Source of the DNA: Pythium myriotylum
Lineage: Eukaryota; Oomycota; Peronosporomycetes; Pythiales; Pythiaceae
Reading direction: 5' to 3'
Assembly: GCA_023091665.1 (NCBI GenBank)
Contig: JALJCQ010000015.1
Coordinates: forward strand, 248,001 to 312,000
Length of the DNA: 64,000 nucleotides
Shown here: positions 21,457 through 32,790 of the stretch, piece by piece
How positions within the stretch are numbered: position 1 is the stretch's first letter
How the letters are laid out: every line of letters starts with the position of its first letter
The notes under the pieces: model-generated
What the model was told of the DNA's origin: nothing
Databases searched by the model: none
What the model saw: the letters and a program-made list of their open reading frames with translations, nothing else
Made by a program: the position numbers and the translations under genes

Positions 21457-21891
21457 ATGGATCTCCGCTGCCAGTACAAGAGTGCCTATTGCCCGAACAA
21501 GCGTTCGCTCAAGATCGGAGGCGATCTCCACCGGTTGTGCCTCTTTCATCGAACAAATGCCAACGCTGCTCAGCGTCGCTGGAAAGAGAAGAAGCGCCAG
21601 CTTAATCGTTCAAGCGGTCTCCAAGGAGATGATTTGCTATCCGAGAGTGACGATGGGCGTGAACAATTCGTTTCCCAAGAGGCGACTCATTCTTTACCTC
21701 CACGGATGCTGAGCTGGCTGGACAATCAAAATCCACTAGAATTCCCGACTGGTGTATCAGACTTGACGCCAGAGGACCTTGCCATTCTCGAAAGCCTGAT
21801 GGTAAACGAAGAAGAGGAGCTCGACTTCGAAGATATCCCAAGAAATGAACGCTGGTGGGATCTCTCGGCAATGAAAGGAGGTGAAATATAG
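21457..21891 (+). CDS. Small zinc-module protein, cluster member 11
   Basis: 144 aa, no intron. Starts MDLRCQYKSAYC; module C-x6-C-x12-H-x2-C-x2-H, then AQRRWKEKKRQ. The tail is strongly acidic with LTPEDLAILESLMVNEEEE and a WWDLSA segment near the stop; member 12 has a related tryptophan pair. An in-frame codon upstream could extend the protein by 22 residues, but the family pattern favours this ATG. Tandem with member 10, 0.5 kb downstream. Function unrecognised. Confidence 0.75.
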   Translation: MDLRCQYKSAYCPNKRSLKIGGDLHRLCLFHRTNANAAQRRWKEKKRQLNRSSGLQGDDLLSESDDGREQFVSQEATHSLPPRMLSWLDNQNPLEFPTGVSDLTPEDLAILESLMVNEEEELDFEDIPRNERWWDLSAMKGGEI

Positions 21892-22788
21892 CAATCTCGC
21901 ACCCCGTAATCGGATCAATCTAATTAAATTTAATTCAAACTTGGCTCAATCGGTCGAGCTGTAGCGATCTCGTTTGCTCTCGCAGCAGAACCATCGCTCT
22001 TGATCTGCTGGAGCTTCACAACCAAACCGAGGGTGGTACATCCTCGTGTACATAAAAGGGGGTGTTCAAGCAACCCTCCAAAGTCCTTCACGTTGTGATG
22101 ATGTTTATGAACGTTTGATCTCGCAACAATCCAGATGAAGTGATCGCGGTCGATAGCGCTGTGTTTGAGTCGTGCAACAGTCCCATGGAGTCAACCAACA
22201 GGTGGTGATCTGTTCTGGTCAAGCGCATGGGGCAGACTATTTCTAGCGGTGCGTCCACATTGAGAATGAATTCCTTTGTACTCCCAGCGGATCCTCGCCC
22301 CGCATCCTATGGAGTTGGCAGCAAGTTTTTGTGGTAACACGATCAACGCGGCTGTACGAATTCTCAACACATCTCGACCAGCAAAGAAAGAGGATTGATG
22401 ATGTTTTACCAACAGACTTGTGCTCGACCTTTGGTAAATCATCAGAAGATCGTGACAGCGAACTTCCTCGTAGTCCGCCCACAGAAAGGTTAAGTCCGTG
22501 CCCTTTTGCTCCGTTCCTTAGCTCTACACTTTTGTTGGGCGCTGTCGCTCTGGCCATTCTGACGCTGTGGCAATGGCCTTCGATCGGTGGATCTCTATTG
22601 TCGAACAAACGCTTGATTCGGTTTTTTGCACAAGATATCCGAAGGTTACCTAGCTCCGGTCGAATTGAAGCAAGATCAGGCGAGCTCGCATAAGTAGTGT
22701 TCCTTGGATAAAAAGCCTCATAGTGAGGAAAGTCTGCATAACGAAGAAGAACTCAGAAAGCAATACTCACAACCAAATCGACTGGCCC
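21892..22788. other. Intergenic, one weak membrane-like open frame
   Basis: A plus-strand frame at about 22331-22693 includes a hydrophobic stretch (STLLLGAVALAILTLW) but has no homology I recognise and overlaps a similar-sized minus frame. It is not called as a gene. Confidence 0.35.
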
Positions 22789-23352
22789 TTAAGCAGTGTG
22801 AACTTCGAGGGACGCGAGACAATCCAACCCCCACCAGCACGTCCTGTGACGAGTAACGAGAAAAGGTGACTCGACAGCATTCGAGTCATCGGCATCGAGG
22901 ATCAGAATCTGAAGAATCGCGAGGTCTTCTTCACTGAGGGCAGGCGATTCATGCACAAGAATCGGCTCGAAGTTGAAGTTGTTCATCCCGGGATCTACAG
23001 GCTCCTGACTAGACTCTCTGGAAGTTGTTTGCAACTGCCTCGGCTCCAACTTCACGCCCAATGCCAATGCAGTGGATCTTCGTCTTGGTACACTCCCCGC
23101 TGCTGCTTCCACCTCGATATCTCGTAGTCGCAACTGCGAATTCTCCACCTTCTCATGATATTGGGGATTTGTGCCGTCGGCCTCGGCTATGGAGATTGTC
23201 TGCCGCCTAATTCGTCGCCGCCGCATCCATCTTCGCTGTGCCGCATTTGCTCGCCGTCGATGGAAAAGGCAGAACCGATGGAGGTCACCGCTAATCTTGA
23301 CCGATCGAGTGTTCGAGCACTGCTTGCTCTTGTAGAGACACGGGTAGTCCAT
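22789..23352 (-). CDS. Small zinc-module protein, cluster member 12
   Basis: 187 aa, no intron, minus strand. Starts MDYPCLYKSKQC; module C-x6-C-x12-H-x2-C-x2-H, then AQRRWMRRRRIRRQ, the most basic post-module stretch in the family. The long middle is followed by LSEEDLAILQILIL and a TCWWGLDC segment matching the tail of member 11. The frame is open for 17 more codons upstream, but the family start is preferred. Last intact member seen in the cluster. Function unrecognised. Confidence 0.75.
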   Translation of the reverse strand: MDYPCLYKSKQCSNTRSVKISGDLHRFCLFHRRRANAAQRRWMRRRRIRRQTISIAEADGTNPQYHEKVENSQLRLRDIEVEAAAGSVPRRRSTALALGVKLEPRQLQTTSRESSQEPVDPGMNNFNFEPILVHESPALSEEDLAILQILILDADDSNAVESPFLVTRHRTCWWGLDCLASLEVHTA

Positions 23353-23865
23353 GACGTCCTGCTGTGTTGCCTGCCGAGCCCAGCTTTGAAAATGAAACTC
23401 CAAAATCGAGGAAGAACAAGGACCAATCTATGTCGCCCCACCGATTTGCCTCCAGAACATTGAGACACGCAACCACTGACTGACAGCGTCAGTCTCCAAC
23501 TGACCCGGCGACAGGCGCGAAGACATAGCGATGTGTCTCCTTGGCAGCCAATGACCAGGTGGACGTGCCGTTCCCACAGTGCTCGATTGACGCCAACTGG
23601 CTTGTCAAACAGTCTGGTAATTCTTGAACTTGGCGAGTTCCAGAACAAGCATTAGCGGTCGGAAGAGTACAGTTGGAGAATAGGCTGGATGTACTCATCA
23701 GCTTTCACTGAAGACAGAGACAGCGTGGCACGACAACATACGAAAATGCATGGTGATGGAGCGAAGGCAGTGTTCTTCAGTTGACCCACCAGATCAATGG
23801 CTTGCTCTGGGCCACAGGAACTGGGTGACAAGGCAGTGGTTGAAGTTCCACTTCCACTGCAATCG
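23353..23865. other. Intergenic, nothing recognised
   Basis: Upstream region of member 12. No gene supported. Confidence 0.4.
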
Positions 23866-24000
23866 TCGACTGATGGAGGAGGCTATCGATCGACACACAT
23901 TGATCCCGGTATGAACAACAAACTCCAAACAAATGAAGCTCAGTTTGTGAAGGGGTCCGGCGCGCGTTTCCTGGAGGATGTTAACCTTGTTCTAAGGGCT
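23866..24000 (+). pseudogene. Possible inverted remnant of a member-12-like C-terminus
   Basis: The plus strand encodes IDPGMNN and, about 20 residues later, FLEDVNLVLRA, which line up with VDPGMNN and LSEEDLAILQI of member 12. The DNA around GATCCCGG-ATGAACAAC is also shared. The zinc module is absent. The match is short, so this is tentative. Confidence 0.3.
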
Positions 24001-24309
24001 TCGTGGGCAAGCACCGAAGCACGCAGTCACAAAGCAGACCAAAAGTTCTCAAACTTGTTGGCCGCGAGCCGCATCACTGCAGTGCCGTTCGTGCAGTCTT
24101 GGAGTCTGAACGTTTGAGTTGAGATGGCTTGTAAAACATGCTTGATATCCTGCACCTCGGTGTTCATATCTTGGCCGCATCGTCGACTGATCTGTCAATA
24201 TCCGAGTGCTATGGTAGCACTCTCGTGGACAGATTGCCAGCCCTATGCCATTTGTCGAATTTGCCAAATCGCTCCTTTCGAGGGAAAAGACAGTCATGCT
24301 GCTTCGCTC

Positions 24310-24879
24310 TCACACATAGCTGTAGTGGTGCGCGGCCGCTTCGACACACGCACTCAAGCTGTTCGCACGGACGTCATGCAACAGACCCCAAGTTTGATCA
24401 TCATCAATGCCAAAGCGCTCGACGCCGAAAGCTCGTTCGTCCCGCCTGTTGTTGATAGTATCAACAACAGGCGGGACGAACGAGCTTTCGGCACTATCAA
24501 CTTGATAGTGATAGCACAATTGTGCGAGACCACCGGACTTACAGCTGTCACCCAACAAGGCCTGCGCAATCTCGCCGTTTGTTGGTGACTTTGGTGGTGA
24601 CAACTTCGCGACCACTGGCCGCCCGAGAACGCCATTTTCCGCGCCCTCTACCACAAAGCGCGTCGTCTAGCTGATGGACTCAGCGTCTCGCACTGGACCC
24701 ATCACAGATGCGCCTACAACAAGATTGCAGACTCTCTCACCAACCTGGCGATGAACACTACGCACAGCACCCGAGTGCATCACCCTACGGACCGAGATGG
24801 CCACGCCGACATCACGGTTCTGTTACACAACGACATCACTCCGTGGCTAAGCCTCCACGGCGCAACCGTTGAGCCCTAG
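24310..24879 (+). pseudogene. RNase H-like gene remnant interrupted by a palindrome
   Basis: The start (IAVVVRGRFDTRTQAV) resembles the AVVVRYHRSTEALAL segment of the 9.8-kb copy. Around 24540 a TTGLTAVTQQGLRNLAV segment corresponds to the central helix. From about 24617 to the stop at 24879 the C-terminal part is continuous (KARRLADGLSVSHWTHH, YNKIADSLTNLAMNTTHS). The conserved TTNN-x-AEY helix is missing, and a perfect 69-bp palindrome sits between the first and second pieces. Confidence 0.5.
24424..24492. repeat. Perfect 69-bp palindrome (34-bp arms, 1-bp centre)
   Basis: The left arm 24424-24457 is the exact reverse complement of 24459-24492, with a single G between. Two smaller palindromes follow at once: CACTATCAA-C-TTGATAGTG (about 24492-24510) and GCACAATTGTGC (24513-24524). 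A transcript would form a long perfect hairpin. Confidence 0.97.
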
Positions 24880-26094
24880 GATGTCGACAGTACAGCAGGA
24901 AAGCTATTAGGATTCACACGTTGAGCTCAATAGACTTCACTTACATCATCATCACAGTTATGCAAGACACATATCCTGCTCGACTGTCTTACTAATTCCA
25001 AACTTGAGATGGAATCACAACCTCTTGGCTTGAGTCGGCTCGACCCAGTTGCACTAAAAGATATTTCGCCATCACCACCATTCTTCAGCTCAGGCTCGCG
25101 AGAGCGCTCGGGAACAACGGTCGAGACGCATTAAAAAGTCATGTTGAGTTCAATTTGGTGACCTTGGTGCGGATCATGGAGCCAATAGTCGCATCCAAGT
25201 CGAGCAAAATGCCTCTCAGATCATTGCCCTTAATAGCCAAGCAATGCTCGGATAGCTCAGTCAGACAAATTGAATTATTCGACACCATGGAAGACAGAAT
25301 TTGAGAAGCCTCTTAAGCACAGAGACTCCGTAGTTTCTTTGCCACGAAGCTTGCCAATTTGCATAGTTGTTTCGTCAGGATCATTTCACACGTCCGTGTG
25401 GACAAGAAATTATCCAGACAGCTCCCCAAACGGGATCGCCTTCCAATCTCCCAGATCTCTTGGTCATGCGCGAGTGCTTTCATGCGCAAATGGCCGACGA
25501 ATCGCTCTCTAGACGTGGAGAAAGCTCTCTGCAATCGCCTCGTCGCTGCTCGCTCTGCCGAGACGTGATGTCCGGTTCTCGATTGGCCTTCCGTGACTAC
25601 GCATAGTTACCACGATGTCGTCCCATCACACAGCGACCGGAGCGTACTGTCCTTCTTTCGACTTCGTCACCAGCACTCGCGAGTTCATGCCTTGCGTTTC
25701 CGTCAGAGGAAGGGAGAGGGGGGGGGGGGGGGGGGGGGGGACCTGACCCAGACCTACTACTGAATGGCGATCTCGTCATCAGGTACGAACAGAGAAAGCA
25801 GCAGTCCCACGCGCTGGTCACACGCTGGAAAGCCGTGCAAACTCCTATAGAATCGAATGGAAAACGCCATCGCAAGCAATTCTAAGGCTCTGAAAGGCGA
25901 AACCAACAAGAGGAAGAGAGAGAGGAAAAGAGCAGTTGGTCCTGTGGGGGAGGAGGGAGGGGGGAGGCGGAAGGCCAGTCCCAGATAGTGTCACAGAAAT
26001 GAGGTAATGACTATACACTGAAAAATCTATACACTTCAATGTATACTAGCAGAATTTGGGGCCAATTCGAAATTACGCCATGCATTCGTTCTAG
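24880..26094. other. Intergenic with a poly-G tract
   Basis: No supported gene. CTCAATAGACTTCAC near 24928 resembles the flank of other RNase H remnants. A G23 tract lies at 25718-25740. Confidence 0.45.
25718..25740. repeat. Poly-G tract (G23)
   Basis: Uninterrupted run of 23 guanines. Confidence 0.95.
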
Positions 26095-28448
26095 CTACAG
26101 ACTCCAGGGCTTCGTGTCGTCATCTGCGTGGACGTAAGTGACGGAGGCTTTCCAAGTCGTTGCCCAGCCGACGCAGAGATCGAGGCGTTCTTTCGGCGAC
26201 CACAAATCCATCCGCGACAGCTTCTCTCGCTCGATCTCACTTTTGGCGATCGCTCCTTGCTGCAGCTCGAATGTCAAATCCAGAGCCGATGCAGCGCTCT
26301 GGTGTTGCAGTGTCAGAAGCAGCCGCGTGGCCTGGGCACCTCGGTGGGATCGACCGTACCGAAGAGGCCACCAGTACAGTTCTAGGAGGATTGTTGAGCG
26401 AGCGTGGTTGACAGTGCCGAGGTAATCGCCACCGAATACCTGAGAGCCGATGAGGGAGCTTAGGCCGATCGGGAGGCTACTCGCTGTTCGTGGGAGGCCG
26501 TCACACACTAGCGTCATCCACGGATTCTGATCCGGAAGGAGTGAACACTCGCTCCGAACCTTTCATTGATGAATCGTCAGTCGGCGAATTTGAAGAGAAG
26601 CCAGCTACAACACTTGCGTACGTACCAAGAGGGTCTCGCTGCCAGTAACGCGCATGTACACGCGCTGCAGCTGTCCCATCATCGCCAATGTCGCACTGAT
26701 AGTCGGTGTGTCGTGGTCTTTTGTTGTTCCGTGTTGTGATGAGATTGAGGCTCGGTCAATATATGCTGTCGACGCATCGATGACCCAGCAACCGTCCAAC
26801 GTAGTGAGTGCTCGACGTGGCTCTTTTGATCGAAACATACGTAGCTGTTGAGGTTGTTTTCGCTATGTCGGCACAGCATGTCAAACCGTATATTCACAAT
26901 TGATGAATCGGAACTTTCCGTGTAATAACGTACCACCAACGTCTCACGCATCTGGGAAATAAAGCTCTCCCACATGATCGTCCCGGGTGCCTCCAAAATA
27001 TCTCGCAAGTCGGGCCACAAGGACTGGAAGCGCGCGTGGGAATGCGACAACGAAATGATAAGCTCGCTCATTGTACGAAGAACCTTGAAAGCCGTGTCTC
27101 GCGTCGGTGAACTATCGCTGGACGGTGTCTTCACCTCCTGTGACCAGAAAATTTGTACGCGCTTGCATAGCAAACCAGCGAAATGGAGAAAAGCATCTCG
27201 GAGACTGTGCTTGTGGAGAACCACACTTGCATGGGCGTCGAAGAAATCCTGGAATAGCATGATATTCTCTTTCGAGAGCAGCCAAATCGATAGTTTGGCC
27301 ACGACGAGCAGCAAATTCTCAACCTGAGAGCTCATTCCGGCACCGCTGCTGGTACTTGTAACACCGAGGCTGTGGGCGGTGGCAGCAGCGGTTGAAACGC
27401 CGTCACGACTTGGAAAGATTAGCGACAGCAGCACTGCAGGTTGTCGAAGTGACGACCGACTGGATCTTAAACGTCCAGGCTCGCGAGTAGTCGACTCATT
27501 GTCACTCCAGTGGTTTTGCATGGCTGTGTAGACATGCTCGCGCACCCGAAATGACTGCATGGCAAAAACCATCGGCACGTTCGAGAGGAAATAATAAACG
27601 ATCGCAAGATCTTTCATGTGGAGCGTCATCGCTGTGTGCTGTCGCTCCCAAATCCACTGCGTCCGCACGAGCGTATTCGCCGAGGGCGGCCTTGCTTGGC
27701 GGTAATGGGCGCAGCTCTCGCAGACGCACTCGCCTTCTCCGTCGCGATCGTCGTCATCGTCATCCAACTCGTCTTGGTCAAGTGGACTAGTCCCTGCTCC
27801 TTGGAATGAGTTACGTTGTCGCCGACCTCCATCGTTGTCGAGAAGTTTGTAGTGATTCGAAGGTATCGCACCGATTTTCGCCGGTGTCAAGCCGCCATCT
27901 GAGCCAGATTGTTTCTGGAAATCGTGGAAAGCCTGAGAGATTTGTTCTTGGACCACTTCATTGAGATCGTACTCGGCGTGGTCGACATCAGCTGGGTACC
28001 CAGAGCCTTCCATGCCTTCGAGCCCCTCCCATGCAGCACGCCGATACGAGACTAGGGTGAACTGAGGTGAACAAACCGTGCTGATGACTTGCACAAGATC
28101 TTGTGGAGCCCCGCCAGAAGGTCGGCGATAGAGGATGTAGGCCTTGAGCACGTGCTTCGTCAGACGCCGAGCTTTGTTTGCACCGCTTTCCCAGTGGTAG
28201 TACCACTTGGACGAAGTTTGACCATTTAGCAGGAACACCCGAGTCGTGGGCTTGGAGGAGCTTGCCGCACGATTCTGCATGACTCCTTGTATCCAAGTCG
28301 CTTCCGGGTTAGCCTCGCTCTGGCTCACGCTCATCAAGTGGCGCAGTGAGTAGTGCTCGCCAACTACGAGTGCTGTCTCGAGGTCCACGGTCTCGAAGCG
28401 CGCAAAGACGAAGAGCGAGTTGGCGTCCACGGGCATCGGCTGGTGCAT
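26095..28448 (-). CDS. Unrecognised three-exon gene, about 721 aa
   Basis: Exons on the minus strand: 28448-26934, 26844-26626 and 26526-26095, joined by introns of 89 and 99 bp with GTACGT donors and CAG acceptors, all in phase 0. I recognise no domain. Visible features are a conserved-looking N-terminal segment (ANSLFVFARFETVDLE), an acidic stretch (DELDDDDDDRDGEGE) near residue 235 followed by a C-x2-C pair and several W/H/M-rich helices, and a compact C-terminal part. No signal peptide or membrane helix. The start is the first in-frame ATG, but the frame stays open about 36 codons upstream (RSYCGSSLELAVE), so an upstream exon is likely and the N-terminus is uncertain. Probably a conserved soluble oomycete protein. 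Confidence 0.65.
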
Positions 28449-31170
28449 TTCAACGGCGAGCTCCAGCGACGAGCCACAGTAGCTGCGTTCGACGTGGCTT
28501 GGACAGCAGTGTGGGAAGCATCTACGACACCAGTTAGCTGTTAGCGCACGACGCAACCGAACGGAAGACAGAGGACGGGGGGAAGGCGAACCGGAGGATC
28601 TACGCGAAGAGACACACAGACGACAGATTTCAGTAAACCATCAAATAATAAAAGGACCGCGATCTTGAGACGGTCTCACTTTCGTGCCGCGATTGCGATT
28701 ACTCCTGTATATGTTAAATGCACAGCATGTGGACAAGGTCGATTGCCGATCGATTGTAAAGCAGAATTTTCATGAGGATACACGTCTCGGATCTGTCACT
28801 CGAAAAAAAAAAACACGCACCGCTTGTATTCTTTCTCGAAGAGCGTCTGGTGGCGACAGTGGAGCCGAAAAAAGACCCCAGAACAGGTCGGCAGCGTGCG
28901 CGCCATGGCTTGCGAAGAGGGCGAGCGGCCGGCGATTCCGTCGCGGTTCTGAGGCGCGGAACCTGGGAGCGCCTGGGCTGAGGCTGTCGGGATCAGGTGG
29001 CTGGCTGTCTTCAAGTCTTCGTCACTCTGTGCGCGCGGACAGAAGAAGGCGAATGGGGCAGGCTCAAGCTCAGCTCCCAGGAACTTGAGAGAGTGCGAGG
29101 TGAGACTCTTCGCCCGAGGGGTTTCGCAGGAGCTACTGAAGTTGGACAAAATGAGCGCTCCCCAATTGGTCGAAAAGGAAACGGCGTCAGTGCCGATTGG
29201 GTTGCCGAAGCGACGGTCATCGCGCGCAGTCTGCAGCGCAGCAGCCAAAGGCAGACGCGCATCCAAGCGGCGACTGTCCTTATTATGGGAGGGCCAGCTG
29301 CCGCCGTTGCATCATCTTCGACTCGATGTTTTTTCCTCGTCACCCGTAATTTCATACGCTTGACTCCACACGAGTATCCTAGGGCTCGAGCCCCGGACCT
29401 TTTTATTTTTATGGCTGCCCCTCTGCGAGCCCTTGCAAAGGGTGGAGAAACATGCTCAATTCCAGCCGTCTGTTGAGGAAGGATAACCGCAGCAGACCGG
29501 AAGAGTCGACATGCGAACATGCGGCGACTTTCGAACCTTCGTGGGCTCGGTACCGTACTCATTCCCTTGCCATGTTCAAGCTGGCCCGTGTGCGTGGGAC
29601 GAAGAGCCGAGTGGGAAGGCGGCAGCGAACGAGGCTAGGGTCTCCAAAGACAGAACAACTGGTGTGCGAGAGGCTTGCTTAAAGAGTTCATTGCTGCTGT
29701 TGAGTTTGCTCTTCTGCACAAAGACGAGCGACGTGACTGCAGCCAATACCTCCATGGGGATGGGGAAGATTTGCACTTCACCCATCCTGGGAAAGCCATC
29801 GGAACAGTACACCATTCGTTGTCAACAGAGAGCGAGAGAGGAAGAGAGAGAGAGAGAGAGAGAGCTGTCGCCAGTCTGGTAATAGGTTTCGACTCCAGTG
29901 CCTTAGAGTACCGTGTCTGTGTTTGGGTCAGGTTCAGTAGTGGAAAAAATTCCAGCAAAACACACAAGTCCTCGTCGGACTTAATCCAGTAGCCAACGAT
30001 TCCGACCAGACACTAGCGGTTTCGAGAAGAACCCAAGTGCTGGCGTGCTTGGGAGGAGCTCCCACCTCATCGCAGCTGGAGCTCTTGATCACCAGTTCAC
30101 AAAAATCCGTGTGGTCCGTTTCGAGACGATCCCACGAGATAACCATTTGATTCCTCTGGTGTTGGTGGGGCAGAGGATTTCGGCGAGTAATGAGCGTTGC
30201 CCCTCAGACGGTTGACGATCGCAATGACCGTCAGCGAAAAGCAGCGACATTGTTTGGACGACGCGATAACCTGTGCCGCACACAGCCTATGGAGAAGCTC
30301 TTATGTGGTGGTCGTCAGCCCAGAGCTTGTCGCCGCGCTCTAAAGAAACGCATCGACTCACCGACTCAAAGGATTTGCTGGTTGCTGACTAAACTCACTT
30401 AACCTTCGGCCTGGATACCAAGACAGCACCGAGAGCTGGTTGAGACTATTAGGACCGATAAGCTTGATGACGCATCGCCACGATGAATTGCGGTGGCAAA
30501 ATTGTTTTGATACAACTTGAATCGCGCGGGTGTCGACAAAAAAATCAGTGCCCAGCTATGCTATTCTTCTCGAGTAAACTAAGAGCGCAGAATGGCTTGA
30601 TCAGCTCTGAAATCAACCGTTTCAGTCGAGAAGAACAAGTTCGAGGCATGCTGTGGTCCTCTCCCGCCCAGCATGAATTTCTTCAGATCCAAGAGAGTGG
30701 GGACTGAATTTGTGACCATGATTTGAGCACACCAAAGTCCGATTATCGCCAAAACACAACCCCCATATTCTATCGACGGCATCCTTCGTCTCCCGCCAAC
30801 GAGAACTGTACGCCCCATCATCTTGCTAGCGACTACATCACTTATTGTCCACTATCACTTGCGCTCCCAGAATCGTAAACAATGTAAATAAAGATTGTGC
30901 TGTCTGTCTTTCATACCCTTTCAACCACGTAACTTTTGCTGTTTGTGGTCGTTGGCATGGTCGGTCATTCCCTCTATCCATTTGGCGTGAGGATAACACT
31001 GTCCTCAGTGTCCGAACGTCGGACAGTTTGCACGTAAATTTCCTCAGTTATCGCTGACTCACTTTGACGACACTCAAGAAGGACGTTCTTGGTGTGAATA
31101 TCAAGAACCAAGTGTCTATCGATGTCCTCATTATCTTATGGCTCCCGGTATGACGGGGGTTGGAATATTA
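28449..31170. other. Long intergenic region
   Basis: Overlapping frames on both strands at 28800-29560 are GC-rich but without recognisable features; they are more likely leader or chance frames. A GA microsatellite lies at about 29842-29863. No RNA gene was seen. Confidence 0.4.
29842..29863. repeat. GA dinucleotide microsatellite
   Basis: About eleven GA units. Confidence 0.85.
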
Positions 31171-31277
31171 GTAGCACTGATCTGTAAACCAGGTTCTGGG
31201 AGTCAACGTAACGCTAGGGTCTGAGGCACCTCGTTCAGGCTTGGACTCTCACAACCTGGGTCACAGATCAGTGCTAC
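31171..31277. repeat. Inverted repeat with 34-bp arms
   Basis: Arms 31171-31204 and 31244-31277 pair at 30 of 34 positions around a 39-base spacer. The first 15 bases (GTAGCACTGATCTGT) pair perfectly. The size and form fit a small foldback element or a MITE remnant; no terminal duplication was confirmed. Confidence 0.7.
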
Positions 31278-31950
31278 TTGGCTTGATTCTTTGTTTTGTT
31301 TTCGTTCAAGACTGGTATTTCCGATTCGTGTACGTTCAATATGCGCGAGCATTGGCAGCATGTAGGTTTGAATTTGTGAAAAGTACAAGTGAGTAGTAGT
31401 GTTGTACGCAACCATCCAGCGATCAAAGGAGCCTGTCAAGGTCACCTAGCGCCAACAACACTTTTTAAACGAGCAGTTCAGTTCTGGAGATGGGGAGATT
31501 AGTCCACGGATCTCGAAGTGAGACTGCGTACAAACGAGGATGTTGGCTGGAGCGAGATAATGTCAACATCTCACCGTAAAGTCCGTCTATGATCATGGCG
31601 AGGGTGACGGCATCTTCTCCCTGTCTATCGCACCAAACTCGAGCTTTTACGAAACGAAAGCGATACACTCACGTACCTGAACTTCCTACAAGCGATCGCT
31701 TGAAATGCTTGAGTAGCAAGAGCAAAAGTCATGATAGAACCGGTGTTACCAGGAGTTGTTCACAGTTGGAGGCCTCCGGTCGCTGTTCGCGTGTCAAAGG
31801 CTATAGGTATATTAGTCTGCGTCTTCTCTCTAGAGATGACTCCCACTCGGTCAGTTTTGAGCGGCGTTCAAGCCCTCATTGGTCGACGCAGACTCTCGAC
31901 CTAGAGTAGAGTACAAAATATCGTGTCGAGAATACCATTAGATCATACCA

Positions 31951-32585
31951 TCATTGGTGACTTATCTCGTTTGAACTGACACGTACAGGCATCGTGTGCG
32001 CCTAGGAATCGTCATCCGGAGCAAGAGCGTAGTTTACCTGCGAGCAATCAGCTCTTCACTGTCGCGTTTCTTTGAACTTGAATAAACACACCCTTCGTAC
32101 CGTTTAAAGGTCTCCTTGTGCTCGATCTGGAGAAAGACGCCCACGCATGTTTTACTACTTTACCTTCACCAACATGTCGCCACTCTGTCCCCCATTTGAT
32201 TACTCCAGGGGTTCTTTTCAATGATAGCAATCGTTCCGTTGAGGTAATGAGAACGGCACACTTTGTCACACGGGCAAAGCTCCTCGGCGCCCATCTGATG
32301 CCCTCGGTTTCGGTGGTTGAACAGCCCTGTGACGAGCACCACAGTACTTGCGAGAAATCTTGCTCTTGGAGAACGCGGACTGGATATCGCCTCATCCCAG
32401 CCCTCCACCTGCGCCCCTTGCTTCTGCACGGTTCTTCTGAAGAGCTGCTGCGTCGGTTCGGCATCGTCGGGCTTGTTCAAATCGCAGAGTGGCCCTGGGA
32501 ACGTACATCGAGCGTCCTCCAATCTCAGCCTACCTACGCGATCCACGTACACTTCCGACTTCTGGCTGGCGATAGGTGAGCTCAT
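31951..32585 (-). CDS. Probable spliced gene of unknown function
   Basis: From an ATG at 32585 a frame of 134 codons runs to 32184 with strong GC third-base use (segments such as RLRLEDARCTFPG and CRSHYLNGTIAIIEKNPW). A 57-bp intron leads to exon 32126-32038 (IEHKETFKRYEGCVYSSSKK, then RDSEELIAR). A 62-bp intron leads to a short last exon ending at 31951. Further exon-like pieces lie downstream on the same strand (for example GEDAVTLAMIIDGLY near 31600, flanked by plausible splice sites), so the true 3' end may reach about 31440. The first donor (GTGGCG) is weak. No domain recognised. Confidence 0.4.
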
Positions 32586-32790
32586 GAGACCACCTCGTGG
32601 AATTGTGTGACTCTAAAACACAGTATGGCGGAAAAGGAAACGAGGAGAGAACGAGAGGGCGAGCAGAGGGGTGGGGGCGGATGACAATCCTTCACTATGG
32701 GCCAGTAAGGTCATTAAATCGAGGTACTTTGTTATACATGGACTATACGCTCTCTGTGTATACTTCAAAAATCAGTCTAATGGTGAGCCA

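Noticed and set aside
316..23352. bZIP transcription factors as the identity of the small proteins
   Set aside because: The basic stretch has N-x8-R rather than the bZIP N-x7-R, and no leucine heptads follow it.
26679..26933. Reading straight through the first exon of the 26-28 kb gene to a stop at 26679
   Set aside because: Splicing at GTACGT (26933) into 26844-26626 and then 26526-26095 keeps frame through two further protein-like exons, which fits better.
28796..29562. Overlapping 150-180-codon frames on both strands
   Set aside because: Mutually overlapping, rich in Arg/Ser/Ala, with no conserved segment or splice support; likely GC-rich leader sequence.
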